A stretch of 64,000 nucleotides of DNA, from positions 372,001-436,000 of the forward strand of contig WHVD01000065.1 in the NCBI GenBank assembly GCA_015178975.1, read 5' to 3'. The DNA comes from Hysterangium stoloniferum (taxonomy: Eukaryota > Basidiomycota > Agaricomycetes > Hysterangiales > Hysterangiaceae). Below, piece by piece: positions 45,861-58,988 of the stretch. The translations under genes and the position numbers were made by a program. Below the pieces are notes generated by a model. That model saw only the letters and a list, made by a program, of their open reading frames with translations. It was not told the origin of the DNA and ran no database searches. How positions within the stretch are numbered: position 1 is the stretch's first letter; the number at the start of each line of letters is the position of its first letter.

Positions 45861-45862
45861 TA

Positions 45863-48800
45863 ATTATCTGTTCATCTTTCTCTTTATCAACTTTCGGTTT
45901 TTATTCAATTTTAAAGCAACAAATGGATTTACTTCTCTATTCTTTAGTTACCATCATTTTCTTCTCTTTTATCTGTGATTTTGGAGCTTTAGGTGTATTT
46001 CAAACTTAGCACAAATGCGTGATTTCCCCTAACACGAATAAATATATTACCTAATACGGCGACTTTTCTTAAGCTCACCGTGAGCCGCACCACTTTGCAG
46101 TGCCGGTAGTACAGTATGCGCTGTGTTTGTTGTTAATACGGGTCACTCCTTTTATACAGAAAACCGTTCTCTGATGGTATTTCCCCATTGATTTAACCAT
46201 ATCTATATAATTAAGTAACAGGTAATGACGGTAATCTTCATGGGGATTAATCTAGTTGGGCTATGGAGACCGACTCGGAACTAAGTCTGGTCACGAGCTC
46301 GCAAGGCCCAGACCATGGGGTTAACACATCTTCGTGTACCGACAAGTTCTACTTCGTAGTTCGTCCGAACGATTCCGTAGGAAGTTGGACTAGTACGGGA
46401 GCTATTACTATTGGCAATATAGAAGAAGAGGAGCAAACATTCTTCGAACACTCACTCATCATCTAGTAGAAGCAGCCACTAAGTTATTAATGGTATAGCT
46501 ATACATTGGACCCGGTGATTCAATATCCCACATACTCAACTAGAAAGAAATTATTTAATAGAAAATGTAGCCGTTATCTGGGTAGCTAGTAATATACAGA
46601 TCGATATAACACATTTCATTTGATTAAAAGGCCGAAAGTCTGAACAGGCTATGGCTGCAACCGGAAAATCACTGCCCCTAACTCACCCGACTAATCACCG
46701 TAGCTCGATGAACGTGTGTAGGGAAAACCGGCTCCCGACCTCCATCGCACCTGCTCATTAATATTCAGTTCTCAACCGCATCTAGATATAGATAGTTCCA
46801 TGTATTTATGCCATTCATTTGCCTCCCGATCTCGCCGTCGTCCAACTATGTGTTGTTCCGCCAGTAGTTTACTTGTTTTCAAATTGTGAGTCTGATTTTA
46901 GCAGTCATATATGCATTTCTCTTCGGTAGCTTGATCTGTAATAGTCCCCGATACTGAGATTGCAAGGTGCTATGCTTATTACTTAAATACTTGAAACCCC
47001 TGAAAACCTGCTGTTTGAGAAATATCTCACTATTGATACCGGTAGCTTTCCCCGTCGGTGACTTCATTTCCTTTTGAGTATCCTCTAATCATAGGATGAA
47101 CATATCTACTATGTATGTACATTGCCGTGAACTGGCCACAGGCACCCGTTATTGTCAAGGTTATATGTCCATTCGAAGTCCAGTAATTACAAGCGGATCT
47201 ACACATTTTCTTATCGCGTGACTAGAACGTTCGTTGGCGGATGAAAAGAACAGTTTGCAAAAGTTCTGTTTTAACTGGTCTGGTGAGTAGAAGTTTAATG
47301 CAGGGGGTCTCGTGATGATTGAAAAATATGAGGAAAACACATCACGTGTAAAATGCTCAGAGCATCCGGGCTGCAACCCAATACAGCCACGCCGAAAAAC
47401 CGACGTCAACGAGTTATGATATGACCGCACGTCTTTGGAGAGCCAATATATATATCGGTGTGCCTAATTTCCTGATGTGGGGATGTTGGGAGAATTATAT
47501 TCTGAAGTGCCACGCTGGCATAGATGTCCTCCAGTTTATGGCTGCCGCTATTATGATTTTTTAAGCCGGTAGATCTCTAGGTTGGAAGGGTTTAGAAGAT
47601 TTTATCGAGATTATCAAATACATTTTCCACTCGTTTGAGTACCATGAGTTTTTTTATATACGAACGTTGCATGTCACAAAAGGTATATATTATTTCCCCG
47701 CAATCCCAACGGCATATTCATTTTGGATATGGCAAACATATTGGCTACAAATACGCTCTGAAATTTTCTCACAATGTTTTCAACATGCTTCAATGCCTTC
47801 ATTTTGAGTTCTGCGCCCAAGTACTTCTTGAAATGTATTGCCTTGTGAGTGATTCAAGGTCAAAGTACTCCAAGGAGGAATCTATGATGGGTCCCTTCTC
47901 CCGGTCGCCTGTGAACATTAGACCGTGTTGTCACAGATCATTTGTCAAGCACACAATGAATGCAGTGAATACAGGTGTAATTGACGCATAGCTGTAGGAT
48001 CCCGGTGAAACCAGTACCCGGTAGTACCGCCACCACCAATGACATGATGCTGTTGTGGATCCTTTAGTTGTTTCAATAACCTTCTCGTCTTCTTTATCAT
48101 CGCATGACTCACAATTTAAACCTCTCCCATTGTCTTTCTCTGACCCGTCACCAAGAACATACTCGTGACTCAACCTCTCGCCCAACCACGCCGAGCAACT
48201 CAGCCGACGTCATTCGCCGCCTTTTAATTATTATTCTATTAGTTTCCCATTTGTTCAATTGCTTTCTATGTTGGAAGTTTCAGGAATATTCTCGGATGAG
48301 AATTATGACCTGTCTTGCATGTATATGAAGCAATAGCTAGAAACAACACACAGGTTTTACCATCTTTAATCTGCCGCACAGCGCAGTAAGCTTCTTCGGA
48401 TAGTGATTCACTGTATGAGCCCATTATAAACCACTATTTACACTCATTTTATTCGATTTACCTACTATGGAACACTTCGCGCAAGATCCTCGAAGTACCG
48501 GACCCCAAAATTCCCGGCTCGTTTAGTTTTCAATTTAGAAAATGTAATTCATTCGTACCAAGCGAAATTGTGATGGCCGAATAAATGTGCCCAGCCAAGA
48601 TGAGTATGATGTACCGTGGAGTCAGGAACGTAGATTGCTTCATAGACTGCGCTTTTCTTTTTTTAAGGCATGAATTTTATTTTGTTGTGTTCCAAATTTA
48701 CTACTTCTAACCCAGGATGGTTCTTCCCGTGTAGTCTCCTGTGCATCACGACTTATCACAAACGTTGGTCGTGTGCGAGCCGATTCTAAACTTTTTAAGA

Positions 48801-48991
48801 CTCCGATTGAACTCCGAAAGTTGTTCAGGCTAATAATAGAAATCAACGAGCGTTTATTTGATCCTATAATATAGGCACCACTCTCAGGCTCGGCGCACTT
48901 ACTGTAGCCTTACTTCACACTCTACTCCTACTCCCAAAAGATCTTTTTCCCTCAAAATCCCCCGAAGATACTCAATATCTGAATCATTTTT
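45863..48991. other. Gene-poor region upstream of the kinase
   Basis: Short ORFs only (for example 46263-46466, 47161-47430 and 47635-47991), with no recognised domain and no convincing exon chain. CpG and GC content rise towards the kinase, which marks the return to single-copy DNA. The kinase promoter should lie near 48850-48990. Confidence 0.45.
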
Positions 48992-51013
48992 ATGCCTACC
49001 ACCCCCCCGTTTCAAGTCCCAGTAAGCTCCGTATTCGACCCCACCGCCCTTCCGGAAGAGTCCCTTATAAGTCATCTTCCTGATCAAGCACAACGCGAGC
49101 CGTGGCGCAGCAAGCCAGCTGGTACAGAAAGTGATGTAATGTCCAAGTCATGGCCTCCTATGAAGGGTAGACTTGAGATCAGCTTTGCCACAGCTGGAGA
49201 AGACCTGGAGGTAACCGCATCCCCAGACGCCGACGATTTCAACTTGCTAGAAAATACAGACCTGTCTGTATCGCCAGCAGCTGCATTTCTCTCCTCACTC
49301 TCTCCCATTCAAGCCACGCCACCCCCACCCGACGCATCTGGTCAGACAATTGCTGGTTATGTCCTCGGAGCCACGATTGGCTTTGGCGGCTTCAGTACCA
49401 TCAAAGAAGCGACGTCACCTTCGGGCGGCATCGTTGCAGTCAAGATTGTCCGGCACAATGCCTTTGCTCGTCTTTCCCCTTGCGAGAAGGCTCGGCAAAC
49501 CGCCCGCCTCTCTCACGAAGCAAGGATCTGGGCATTACTATCCCACGAGAACATTCTGCCCCTCTTTGACTCATGCTACACACCAGAGGCCATGTACCTC
49601 ATCACACTCTATTGCCCGACAGGATCGCTCTTTGATATTCTCAAACGAGAGGGTACGCCGGGACTCGAACAGACCGATGTCGGGTGCATGTTTCGACAGA
49701 TAGTCAAAGCGCTACAATACATGCATGAAACGATGGGTCTGGTGCACGGCGACGTCAAACTCGAGAATGTATTAATAGACGAGAGCGGCGTCTGCAGACT
49801 TGCTGACTTTGGTCTTACGCGGCGTATCGGCAGAGACACGGATCATACGAGCTCCGACGAAGAAGAAGAAGACGATGATGATGATGACAATAATTGTGGA
49901 GCAATCGATGAAAGACAGGAAACGATTACATTCAAACATGACCACCCTCGAATTCGACGATCAACGACGGTTGCGCAGCCGAGCCATCTTCGCCGCTTCC
50001 GGCACGAGTTCCAACGCCATCGTCATTCTGACCCCCAATTCTCTTACGCACCGCGCTCCACAAAAAAGGATGATACCTTCCACCCTGGATCCTTGCCCTA
50101 CGCCGCACCCGAACTGCTTCTTCCACATACTTATGTGGCACATCCTGCCCAAGATATGTGGGCGCTTGGAGTCTTACTATATACCTTACTGACAGGATCA
50201 TATCCGTTCTGTGATCCTTTTGAGCCACGTCTACAAATGAAAATAACCAGGGGTGTGTACCGCAGTTCCGGTTTCAAATTTAGATGATTCTAATTTACCT
50301 GGTATCCAGGAATATATGATCTCCCCTCTGCAATCGGCCCTCACGCCGAATCAGTCCTCAAAGGATGTCTAGAAAAAGACGTCTCCGATCGTTGGAGTAT
50401 CAATATGGTCGATGACGCTGCCTGGGGAATTGGATACGGCGATATCGAACCCTCCCCTCCCGCAAGCGACAAACATTGCTCACCATCACAATCACCGTCA
50501 CGTGCACAATCACGCTCGCCATCCGCCCCAGGTATTCTACCCAACGAGGATCTCACCCATGCCCCTCCGGCTTCCCGTCCACAATCCCGCGCTCTCCAGC
50601 GCGGCCGAAAGCCCGCGATCGACATTGACGTTGACATTGACGCCGAGGCAGCGACGCACGTCCGCAGCCAAAGCCGCAGCTCCAGTCCCAGCATCGCACC
50701 GCGCACACCCGATGATGAGCGGACGGTGGACCCGGAGGACTATTTCGTGAAGCGGAGGCGGAAGCGGGATCCGAGTGCGGCGAGGTTTTTCATTCCGGCT
50801 GATGAGGAGGAGGCTGCGGGTGATGATGAGTGGCGGGCGCGAGGGGCCTTTTATCGTGAGAGGACCGACCAAGAGGGGGACCCGGGTCGTATGGGGGTGA
50901 AGGAGCTTATGGAAGTCGTTGTGGAGACCGAGGCGAGGGAAAGACAAGAGGATGGGCCGAGTGAGCGAGGACGTTTGGAGGTGCGGAGGACATTGGTCGT
51001 CGATGACTCTTAA
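48992..51013 (+). CDS. Ser/Thr protein kinase, non-RD type, 654 aa
   Basis: Exons 48992-50252 and 50310-51013 are joined by a 57-nt GT-AG intron in frame. Residues 1-120 are a Ser/Pro-rich tail. The kinase domain starts about residue 122, with glycine loop GATIGFGGFSTIKEA, Lys 151 in VAVK, catalytic HGDVKLENVL (252-261), DFG at 272-274, APE at 372-374 and DMW at 388-390. The catalytic loop has HGD instead of HRD, so it is non-RD and should not need the usual activation-loop phosphate contact. About 100 residues, including a DE-rich run (289-299) and a basic stretch, separate DFG from APE, far longer than normal. The 230-residue C-terminus is rich in Ser/Arg and acidic residues. Substrate is unknown; the fold looks active. 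Confidence 0.9.
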
Positions 51014-52879
51014 AACTTGGCCGTGTGGATCGCTGCTTGTTTCTGGGCTTTCGTCGGACTGGGTCGTTTCTTATAGGTCTACCCTGCTTTCAGGTCTTTG
51101 GACTTTGTTTTTTTATCTTACAATCTGCCCTCGATATTCGTGTTTCGGTCGTAATTCTCGGCTTTGTATTATTGTCATGGTCAATAAGTACCACACCTGT
51201 AGCGTCGTTGTATAATCATCACTCGGTCTAGATCTCTTCATTATTAAATTAAATTAGTTGTACTCACAAATATTTGAGCTTATTTGAAGATTGTCAATGA
51301 GGGACGATGCGAGATATGGGGACCCGCCGGGACAGGATCCCGAAAATATATATTTATATAGGTGCAATTATCTCTGTAGTACAGTCGGAGGGCTGACGGT
51401 GTCCAGCAACAGACAAGATAAATACTGAGATAATAGATGATAGTGGAAATACAATGTTTTGATCATAGATAAGCTACTAACGAAAAAAAGGGATCGAAAT
51501 AGAAATAATATTGATAAGCAGCTGTATATTAGTTGATCGGAGGGGAAATAAGATTGCGAGGATTATACTAAGGTTCGGGTACTCTCGGCTGACTTTACCG
51601 CGCCAAATTTAAATTTAGAAAAAAACACATACATAAATATTTTTGGTTCAGTCCATTATTTTCTTGACTTTAACGGCCTGTTAGATCTGTGAGCTAGAGA
51701 CCCTTTGAAATGCTGGAGTGTGACCTTTTTTGTTAAATTCTGAACTTTTTGAATGATAAACAAGCTCAATATGCGGGTAAAAAATACCGCACTCGTCACG
51801 AAATTGGTACCCAGTTTATGATGAGTTTGGGTATAATGCGCAAGCTCATCAGACCACACCTACGCGTTCGGCTCGCTTCCACACTCTAAGCAAGTGTAAT
51901 TTCTTGTTTGATTTATTTATTATCTTCTGGTGTCCCTGATGTGATGAGTGTCAACATTGTTGCTGTGGTCTCATAGGTTCCACGTTCGTTCTCATTGGGT
52001 AACATACATGTTGGAATACGGGCATTGTAGGCTCACCGGCCCACGACGGAATATGCTTGGTCATTTCGTTGCCCATAGCGTGAACATCATTGCATATTTT
52101 TATATTTTAACGGGTCAAAATTCAGCGGAATGGCACGGATGGTGGCTTCAGGGTGAACATTGGATAAATTGGCGGTGATCCGACCATCCATTTATCCACT
52201 CATATACCTTCTGCCTTCCTCGTTGTAATTAGAAATAATTCATAATTTAATTAGTTATTTTAGATCTTATTTGTCAACTCAAGTAAATAATCAATCTTGA
52301 ATACAAAACACAAAGTAGTAGAAATAATGATAAATCTGCCTAGTTGTCCTAGAGTAGCTAGCTCAAGGTCCGGCTAGCTAGCAGACCCTCAACATGGCTA
52401 GTACACCAACTCGTGGTAAAAAAAACACCGCTCAGTAAATATACTAACTAGCCGTATTATACAGGCTAGCTAGGGCAGCTGCCTGTTTCCCATTTTCCTG
52501 ATGCTTCGGGAACTCTCAACAACTAGCATAGCATCGATCTTCTTACAAATTAACTAGTATACGGTAAACTACCCATCTTTTAAATGTTTGTATGAACTGA
52601 TCTGAGAAGTTCATGAGTCCCGTAAGTCATGACACAATTGCAACTCACTCGACTTTATTCCTCGAGAGTGCTTCCCGCGCTTACAGAATCGCAGAACAGG
52701 GATGAAGTCAACTTCTTGCTTGCTCTATTGGGTGTCCTAGATCGACTATCTTGTGACAAGCGTCGCTTCAGTTGCCATTGGATGAATACAATCACGTGCC
52801 GTAATGCCACGTGACACGAGGACCACGGCACGGACCATCGTGAGCAGCAGAGAGTCACAGTAGGCTACCGTCTGCTACG
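51014..52879. other. Intergenic region
   Basis: No supported gene. 51240-51900 is AT-rich, with short ORFs that have no motif. GCTAGCTAG-type motifs cluster at 52350-52470. 52600-52879 precedes the carboxylase start and should hold its promoter. Confidence 0.5.
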
Positions 52880-55821
52880 ATGTTGTTGACAACTTCAGCT
52901 CGGTCTGCCAAAATCAGATCGACAATAAGCTCTAACACCGTCCGGAAGCTTGTCCCTAGTAGTGCTCTCGCCTCTCGTAACATCACTAATGCTACGGCTG
53001 TTATTGAGAGACAACCTTTACGAAGTAAGCATAATACCAAGGGGGTTGCACAATATACACAAACACGTGGATACGCTGATGGTTAGATGTCTCTTAAATT
53101 GCAACGACGCAGTCTTTGATTATTCCAATCACAATACTTAGCATTTGAACCAGCATTAGTGACGGCACAGCGGAAACCCCTCTTTGATAAGATACTCATA
53201 GCAAACAGGTCTGTCATATGCTCAAAGGTGTTCCTGGACGTTCTCATACATTTCGAATGCAGAGGCGAGATCGCGTGTCGTGTCATTCGTACTGCCAAAC
53301 GGTTAGGTATCAAGACGGTCGCGGTTTACAGCGATGTTGAGAGTAACGCACTGCACGTCCGAATGGTACGTCTCAGTAAGATACAGACTTCTTTGTTATC
53401 GCCTCTAATATCCCCCACAGGCTGACGAGGCTTATTGTATTGGTCCAGCACCTTCGGCAATGAGCTATGTAGGCACAAAGTTGACCTCCCGCCACACATG
53501 ACCGATATTCCAGCAGTTACGAGCAGATAAGATTATTGAAGTTGCACACGAGACTGGCGCACAAGCCATCCACCCCGGGTAGATAAATTCTTACTAACTC
53601 ACCCGTCGCCTTTAATATTTCGAATTGTTTAGCTATGGGTTCCTCAGTGAAAATGCGGCATTCGCAGGGCGGTTAGCTTCAGAGGGGTTGGTCTTTATCG
53701 GGCCTCCCGCCAGCGCTATTAGGAGCATGGGCTCGAAGAGGTAATTCTTCCGATATTTGTTTTGAGATTGACTGATATTTGGCATCGCAGCGAGTCAAAG
53801 GACATAATGATAGGTGAGCTGACACCCAATATGTACATGTAGACGAACTCACGCTTTGTAGCGGCTAATGTCCCTTGTGTGCCTGGATACCACGGCGAAG
53901 CTCAAGATACCGAGACACTTCTCAAAGCAGCATCCAGTATGGGTTATCCGGTTCTAATTAAAGCCGTCCTCGGAGGTGGCGGTAAAGGCATGCGAATCGT
54001 GCGATCTGCGGACGAATTCCCTGAGGCTTTGGAATCTGCGCGTAGAGAAGCTATTAAGGCTTTTGGTGATGACAGAGTTTTGGTCGAAACCTACATTGAG
54101 CGACCGAGGCATGTCGAGGTTCAGGTATTTGGGGATATGATGGGGAATGTCGTGAGCCTTTGGGAGAGGGATTGTTCGGTCCAGCGGAGACATCAAAAGA
54201 TTATTGAGGAGGTAGATGATGTTTGAAACTCTATTGGAGTGGGGAATGTCTGACATGCTTTGGCAGGCTCCCGCTCCGGGTCTTGCGCAAGACATCAGGG
54301 CAGACTTGAGTGCCAAAGCTGTTGCTGCCGCCAAAGCTGTGAACTATGTCGGTGCTGGTACGGTGGAATTCATTTTTGACAATGATACCCAGAAATTCTA
54401 TTTTATGGAAATGTGAGTGCGCTGTGATACGTGTACTAACTCATTTTTATTGTTTATTAGGAATACCCGGCTGCAGGTTGAAGTACGGTGATTCTTGCAG
54501 TTATTTTCATCATGCTCATCAGAGCTCTTCTAGCACCCTATTACGGAGATGATAACTGGTCAAGATCTCGTAGAATGGCAGTTAGAGGTGCTTTAACAAC
54601 ACAGGGGAAAGTTACAAATTGACATTTTAAACGTAGGTCGCCTCAGGAAACCCTCTGCCCCTCATGCAGTCTGAAATACCCCTACTCGGACATGCCTTCG
54701 AAGCCCGAATATACGCAGAGAACCCTCGTAATAACTTTCTTCCCGACGTCGGTCCCCTCTTACATTTATCCACACCGCTCCCTGCAACAAATTTGCGATT
54801 AGAGCAAGGGTTTGAACAAGGCTCTAATATCGAAGTGTATTATGATCCGATGATTGCGAAGCTTGTAACACACGGTAGGGATCGTACAGAGGCTCTGCGC
54901 GTTTTACGGAAAGCGCTGCAGGAATACAAGGTTGTTGGAGTGTCGACCAATATCGAGTTTCTTCATAGTCTAGCTGCGCATCCAGCGTTTATCGGCGGCG
55001 AAGTGGAAACAGGATTCATTGCGGTATTGTTCCCTCCTTCATTATCCCGTCATGAAACTGATTGAAATGGATAGAAACACCATGATACTCTTTTCCCTGA
55101 TCTTTCCCATACTGCTCCGGAGATTTTTGCACTTGCCGCCATGTTCTTGGCCATACGAGATCGCCCTTCAGTCACTACTCATAGTTCACCATGGAGCTCC
55201 TTAGGAGGGAAACGATTCGGCGGAGAGCCATATGAACGTTTCATCACGCTCCAGACGGATGCACAAGGATTGCCCACCACTGTTCGACTTGCACCGACTG
55301 CCTCTGATACCTTCGACGTTACCGTCAGCACCCCATCGGGGGAAACAGCATTCTCTTCCGTTAATGCGTCTCTATTGGACGCCACCACCCTATATTCAGT
55401 TATAAATGGCACCAGGCTACATACAACCATTGTTTCTCAGCCGCCTCCGCCGACTCCACCCATGACGTCTATATTGACTGCCACGGCTGAACGTCTGCAC
55501 CTCTTTTTCGACGGACACAAGACGACCCTTTTGCTTCCCGCACCCAAATGGTTGCAGGAGAAGGGCAATGCCGCGTTCAAAGCAGCTAAAGGAGGCATCA
55601 GAGCACCAATGCCGAGCTTAGTCGTCGACGTGAAGGTTAGTCCAGGTGATACCGTTGAGAAAGGCCAGGTGGTTGTCATTTTGGAAAGCATGAAAACGGA
55701 GACGTTGTTACGGGCGGATAATGCAGGCGTAGTGAAGAGCGTTGGGTGTAAGAAAGGGGAGATGGTTGAAGAGGGCAAAGAATTGGTTGATATTATATTT
55801 GAGGAATCTCCTTCAAGTTGA
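52880..55821 (+). CDS. mccA: 3-methylcrotonyl-CoA carboxylase, alpha (biotin) subunit
   Basis: The ATP- and biotin-dependent carboxylase subunit of leucine breakdown in the mitochondrial matrix. Thirteen exons close in frame: 52880-53081, 53142-53208, 53263-53365, 53421-53468, 53514 (or 53517)-53578, 53633-53740, 53791-53813, 53862-54211, 54267-54412, 54461-54482, 54534-54587, 54637-55023 and 55075-55821, giving about 773 residues. The first 60 residues are rich in Ser/Arg/Thr with few acids, like a mitochondrial presequence. Then come [30 protein letters not shown], the ATP-grasp loop [21 protein letters not shown] and, at the C-terminus, the biotinyl site ESMKTE with Lys 732. SMKT instead of the common AMKM is, from memory, usual in fungal MCC. 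The size and single biotin domain separate it from acetyl-CoA and pyruvate carboxylases. Confidence 0.93.
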
Positions 55822-55921
55822 TTCAAATTACGATATTAACATTTTTTTCGCCAATTGCAATATATCTGCCATGAAATACATTTAGATTGCGATATAGTCG
55901 AGGTTCATCGATTATCCCTCA

Positions 55922-56157
55922 CACAGCCGGCATTTAAAAGTTTTCGTAAGAAAATGGTGAGAAAACGGTGATCCGGCAGATTTTCTCAGCATTCAATATC
56001 AGATAAAACTGTGAAAAAATGAAGTCACGGTTTCCATGCGGTATGATAACCGTGAGAAAATGTTGGCGCATCATTTTCTCACGGCCTTGGCATTAATCGG
56101 ATGTATCATTTTCTCACAGATATTCAATGCTGAGAAAACCTTCAGATGCCGGCTGTG
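55922..56157. mobile_element. 236-bp inverted-repeat MITE with TCA duplication
   Basis: The ends CACAGCCGGCAT and ATGCCGGCTGTG are inverted repeats that extend inward (GTTTTC / GAAAAC and TTTTCTCAGCATTCAATATC-type arms). Flanks TCA (55919-55921) and TCA (56158-56160) form a 3-bp duplication. It ends 30 bp before the aspartic protease start. Confidence 0.75.
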
Positions 56158-56187
56158 TCAGCGCAACTCGGACGAGACTCCAAGACC

Positions 56188-58091
56188 ATGTTGTCACAAT
56201 GGTGGTGCATTATCCTTTTTATGTTTCAATCCATACTGCCCGCCAAAGCCCAGGATGACGTGCCTGTATTGAAGCTCGTCTCTCGGAAACGATCTTGGCA
56301 GCAATCGTCAGGGTCTCACTCCACTGCCAGACGATCTGTGAACGCGTCGGAACCGCTGCTGGATTACTTCAACGGGACAGACCTTCAGTGAGTGAACGCT
56401 GGCTTTCCATAATCATATCATGTAGCTCACAAGAAATATACAGATGGTATGGAAATGTCAGCTTTGGAACACCGATGCAGACTTTCACAGTTGTTTTTGA
56501 TACTGGTTCATCTGCGGCTGTAAGCTTTACGAGTCTCGTTCAATCCTAGATACTTATTACGCACACTTTCCGTAGGAAATCCCTGGTGAGTCGATTTATT
56601 TTCAGTAAATTCCAGTACTGAAGGTCAGGTATTCATGACAAATATGTCAGGGGTCGACTGCAAAGAGTGCCAGAACCAGCGTGTATTTAATACTACTGCT
56701 AGCTCTACCTTTGTAGATCTAGGTATTACGACCAGCATTAATTTCTCGACAGGTAATGTAGATCCTAAATTATCGCATCCGTGTGACTTCACCTGTTTTT
56801 AGGCGTCGGCGTGGATCCAAGTAAGTTCGCATTATTGAGCTAAAATAAGACATTGTCTGAGTGAATTATTTACAGGCGTGAGTAGATCTCATGTCTGTTT
56901 CGGGTCATGTGAATACTGGTCTCAAAACAGTTAAGGATTTTGAAAGTTTGACTGTCAAAGCTGTCAGCGACACCTTCACTGTTCTCAATTTCTCGGCGCC
57001 CAACACGACGTTCAACTTGATAACGTCTCAATCCAGTGGCTTCGTAAGTTTTCTTGAAAGTAATAATTTTATTATACTCAGAAATCTCTATCACTAGTTC
57101 GCCAATCCCTTTGACGGAATTGTGGTGCGTAGATAGCTAGCCATCGAATTTACTAAAGCTCACGGATAACCTTAAAACCATGTGCATCAAGGGTATGGGC
57201 TACTCACCGAATTTGACTGTCTATCAAGCCCTAAAAAAGAATGATAAACCAGGTGGACTTCATATCACAACCCCCTAAATATATGAGCTAATTTAGCGAT
57301 TTGCAGCAATATTTGGTCTATCTTTAACGGCTGAAAGTGTTGGAAATGCCGAACTTACTCTTGGTGGATTTGACAGTTCAAAGGTGACGGGGGATCTTCG
57401 ATTTGTGCCGATTATCAAGCCAGAGACCCTACCGGCATTTTGGGCTCTCGAAACATCTGCTATCTCCGTAAACGGCAGAGTTGCGACTAATGTTTCACAG
57501 CGTTTGGATATCATTTTCGATTCTGGAACAAGCAATTGCGTGTTCCCAAAGGTTATCACGGAAGTAAGTTAAACTCTCGGCCAAGTCACTAGCAGACATC
57601 CTTAGATCTATCTTCAGGCATTGTATGCCATGATATCCCCAAAGATCATTGCACACGGATCCCTTGGTGCTTATGGCGTACAGTGTTCTGAAATTAGCTC
57701 GATCGCTACCAATATCAGCTTTACATTTCATGATACAGCAAGTCGGCCATTCGACCTGGTCATACCACCAGAAGAATTCAATCTAGGGCCTTTCCACGAT
57801 GATCCTACTATTTGTCAGACGGTAATTAATGCCTTAGAGGGATTTAATATCCTGGGAGGGTCAGTATTAAAACACTACTGTAAGGACCATTCCCATAGTT
57901 CAATGATGCATTGATGTTGACACTGAGTTATTACTACAGATAGTGTATGGGACGTTGATAACGCGCAAATGGGATTCTCAATCAACTCTTCATTAGCAGT
58001 AGCTCAAAACCGTGCATCAAGTGCTGTCCCTGATGTCGCCAGAGTTATATTTTTCGCTGTAGCTCTATTATCTGGTCTTTTATACCTTTAA
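56188..58091 (+). CDS. Secreted A1-family aspartic protease, probably GPI-anchored
   Basis: A pepsin-type endopeptidase for the cell surface or medium. Exon 1 (56188-56387) starts with the signal peptide MLSQWWCIILFMFQSILPAK. Exon 2 (56444-56519) has WYGNVSFGTPMQTFTVVFD followed by TGSS; Asp 86 is the first catalytic residue. A 10-nt microexon (56576-56585) and an exon from 56624 follow, then several short exons. The second active site reads IIFDSGTSNCVFP near 57510-57545. Later exons give YAMISPKIIAHGSLGAYG and end near 57885. The last exon ends SSAVPDVARVIFFAVALL plus six residues, a hydrophobic tail preceded by small residues, as in GPI signals. Splicing between 56750 and 57110 is my best reading. 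An upstream ATG at 56146 lies inside the neighbouring MITE and was not chosen. Confidence 0.85.
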
Positions 58092-58988
58092 ATTTATGAA
58101 TAACTTAGGTACCATGGCATGACCATGTACTTTCCGCTGCATTTTGGTTGTTGATGTCATATACTAAACCTTCCTATACTGGAAAGAATCTTTAAAAACC
58201 TTGTGGACTCTGACATACTCTTGGCGAACCAACAATATCAAGGTGGGTATTTTAAATTTCATTTTCACTCCGGCGTCAGGCCGGCTTCTCGCGGGATTCA
58301 TACTAATGGCACAGTAATAGATGCTATAAGTATAGTAAACCAATCAGATTGCCTTTCGAAAACCACCTGAGAACTACTCGCTGGGCCAAAGTTACCACCA
58401 AAATATCGATGACATTTTAAATGGCAAGGATCTTTCCTGTCTCAGATCTTGATCGCCGTTGATACCTGGCAAAAAGGACACCCCTTATCATAGGGGACAT
58501 ATTCCCAATAACGTCCCTTAAACCGTAGCAGTGGTACTGAAAGGGACACGGTGAATGCTTTTCTAATGTCGGTGGCTATCTCGATTATTAGAGACCATCA
58601 AGTGAAACGCGTTATTATGTAATTGGGAGGCGGATGTCAGTGGGGAAGCCTAAGGGAAGATGTCCTTTCAAGTTGGGTTCAGATGGTGTTTCCGGTTACT
58701 AGTGGGTTCTGGTGGTGATGGAATGGAATGGTAAATGGTTCCTTTTTTTGGTCCAGAGATAGTTGATCTGATGGTCAACTTGTAGATATTGACGGCGTAT
58801 GACTAGAACTACTATCCCTGAGCCCTCAGGAGTTATATCGCTATATCTGTCACTACCACAAAAAATTTCTCATAATAATGGACAATCAGCCCATCCATAT
58901 TGGTGTGACACCTGTGACAGGGACAATGACGCCAAGTGTTAGTATTTATTTTATAGCTTCTCACACAGTCTCTGAATCACCGTAGAGG
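58092..58988. other. Intergenic region
   Basis: No ORF with recognisable motifs. It must carry the 3' end of the protease gene and the promoter of the HINT gene. I see no repeats or transposon ends. Confidence 0.5.

Noticed and set aside
46263..46466. 67-residue ORF starting METDSELSL
   Set aside because: No domain, no splice partners and no promoter context. It is plausible by chance in this AT-balanced stretch.
56146..56187. Upstream ATG as the protease start
   Set aside because: It lies in the MITE end and would place 14 residues before an otherwise standard signal peptide.
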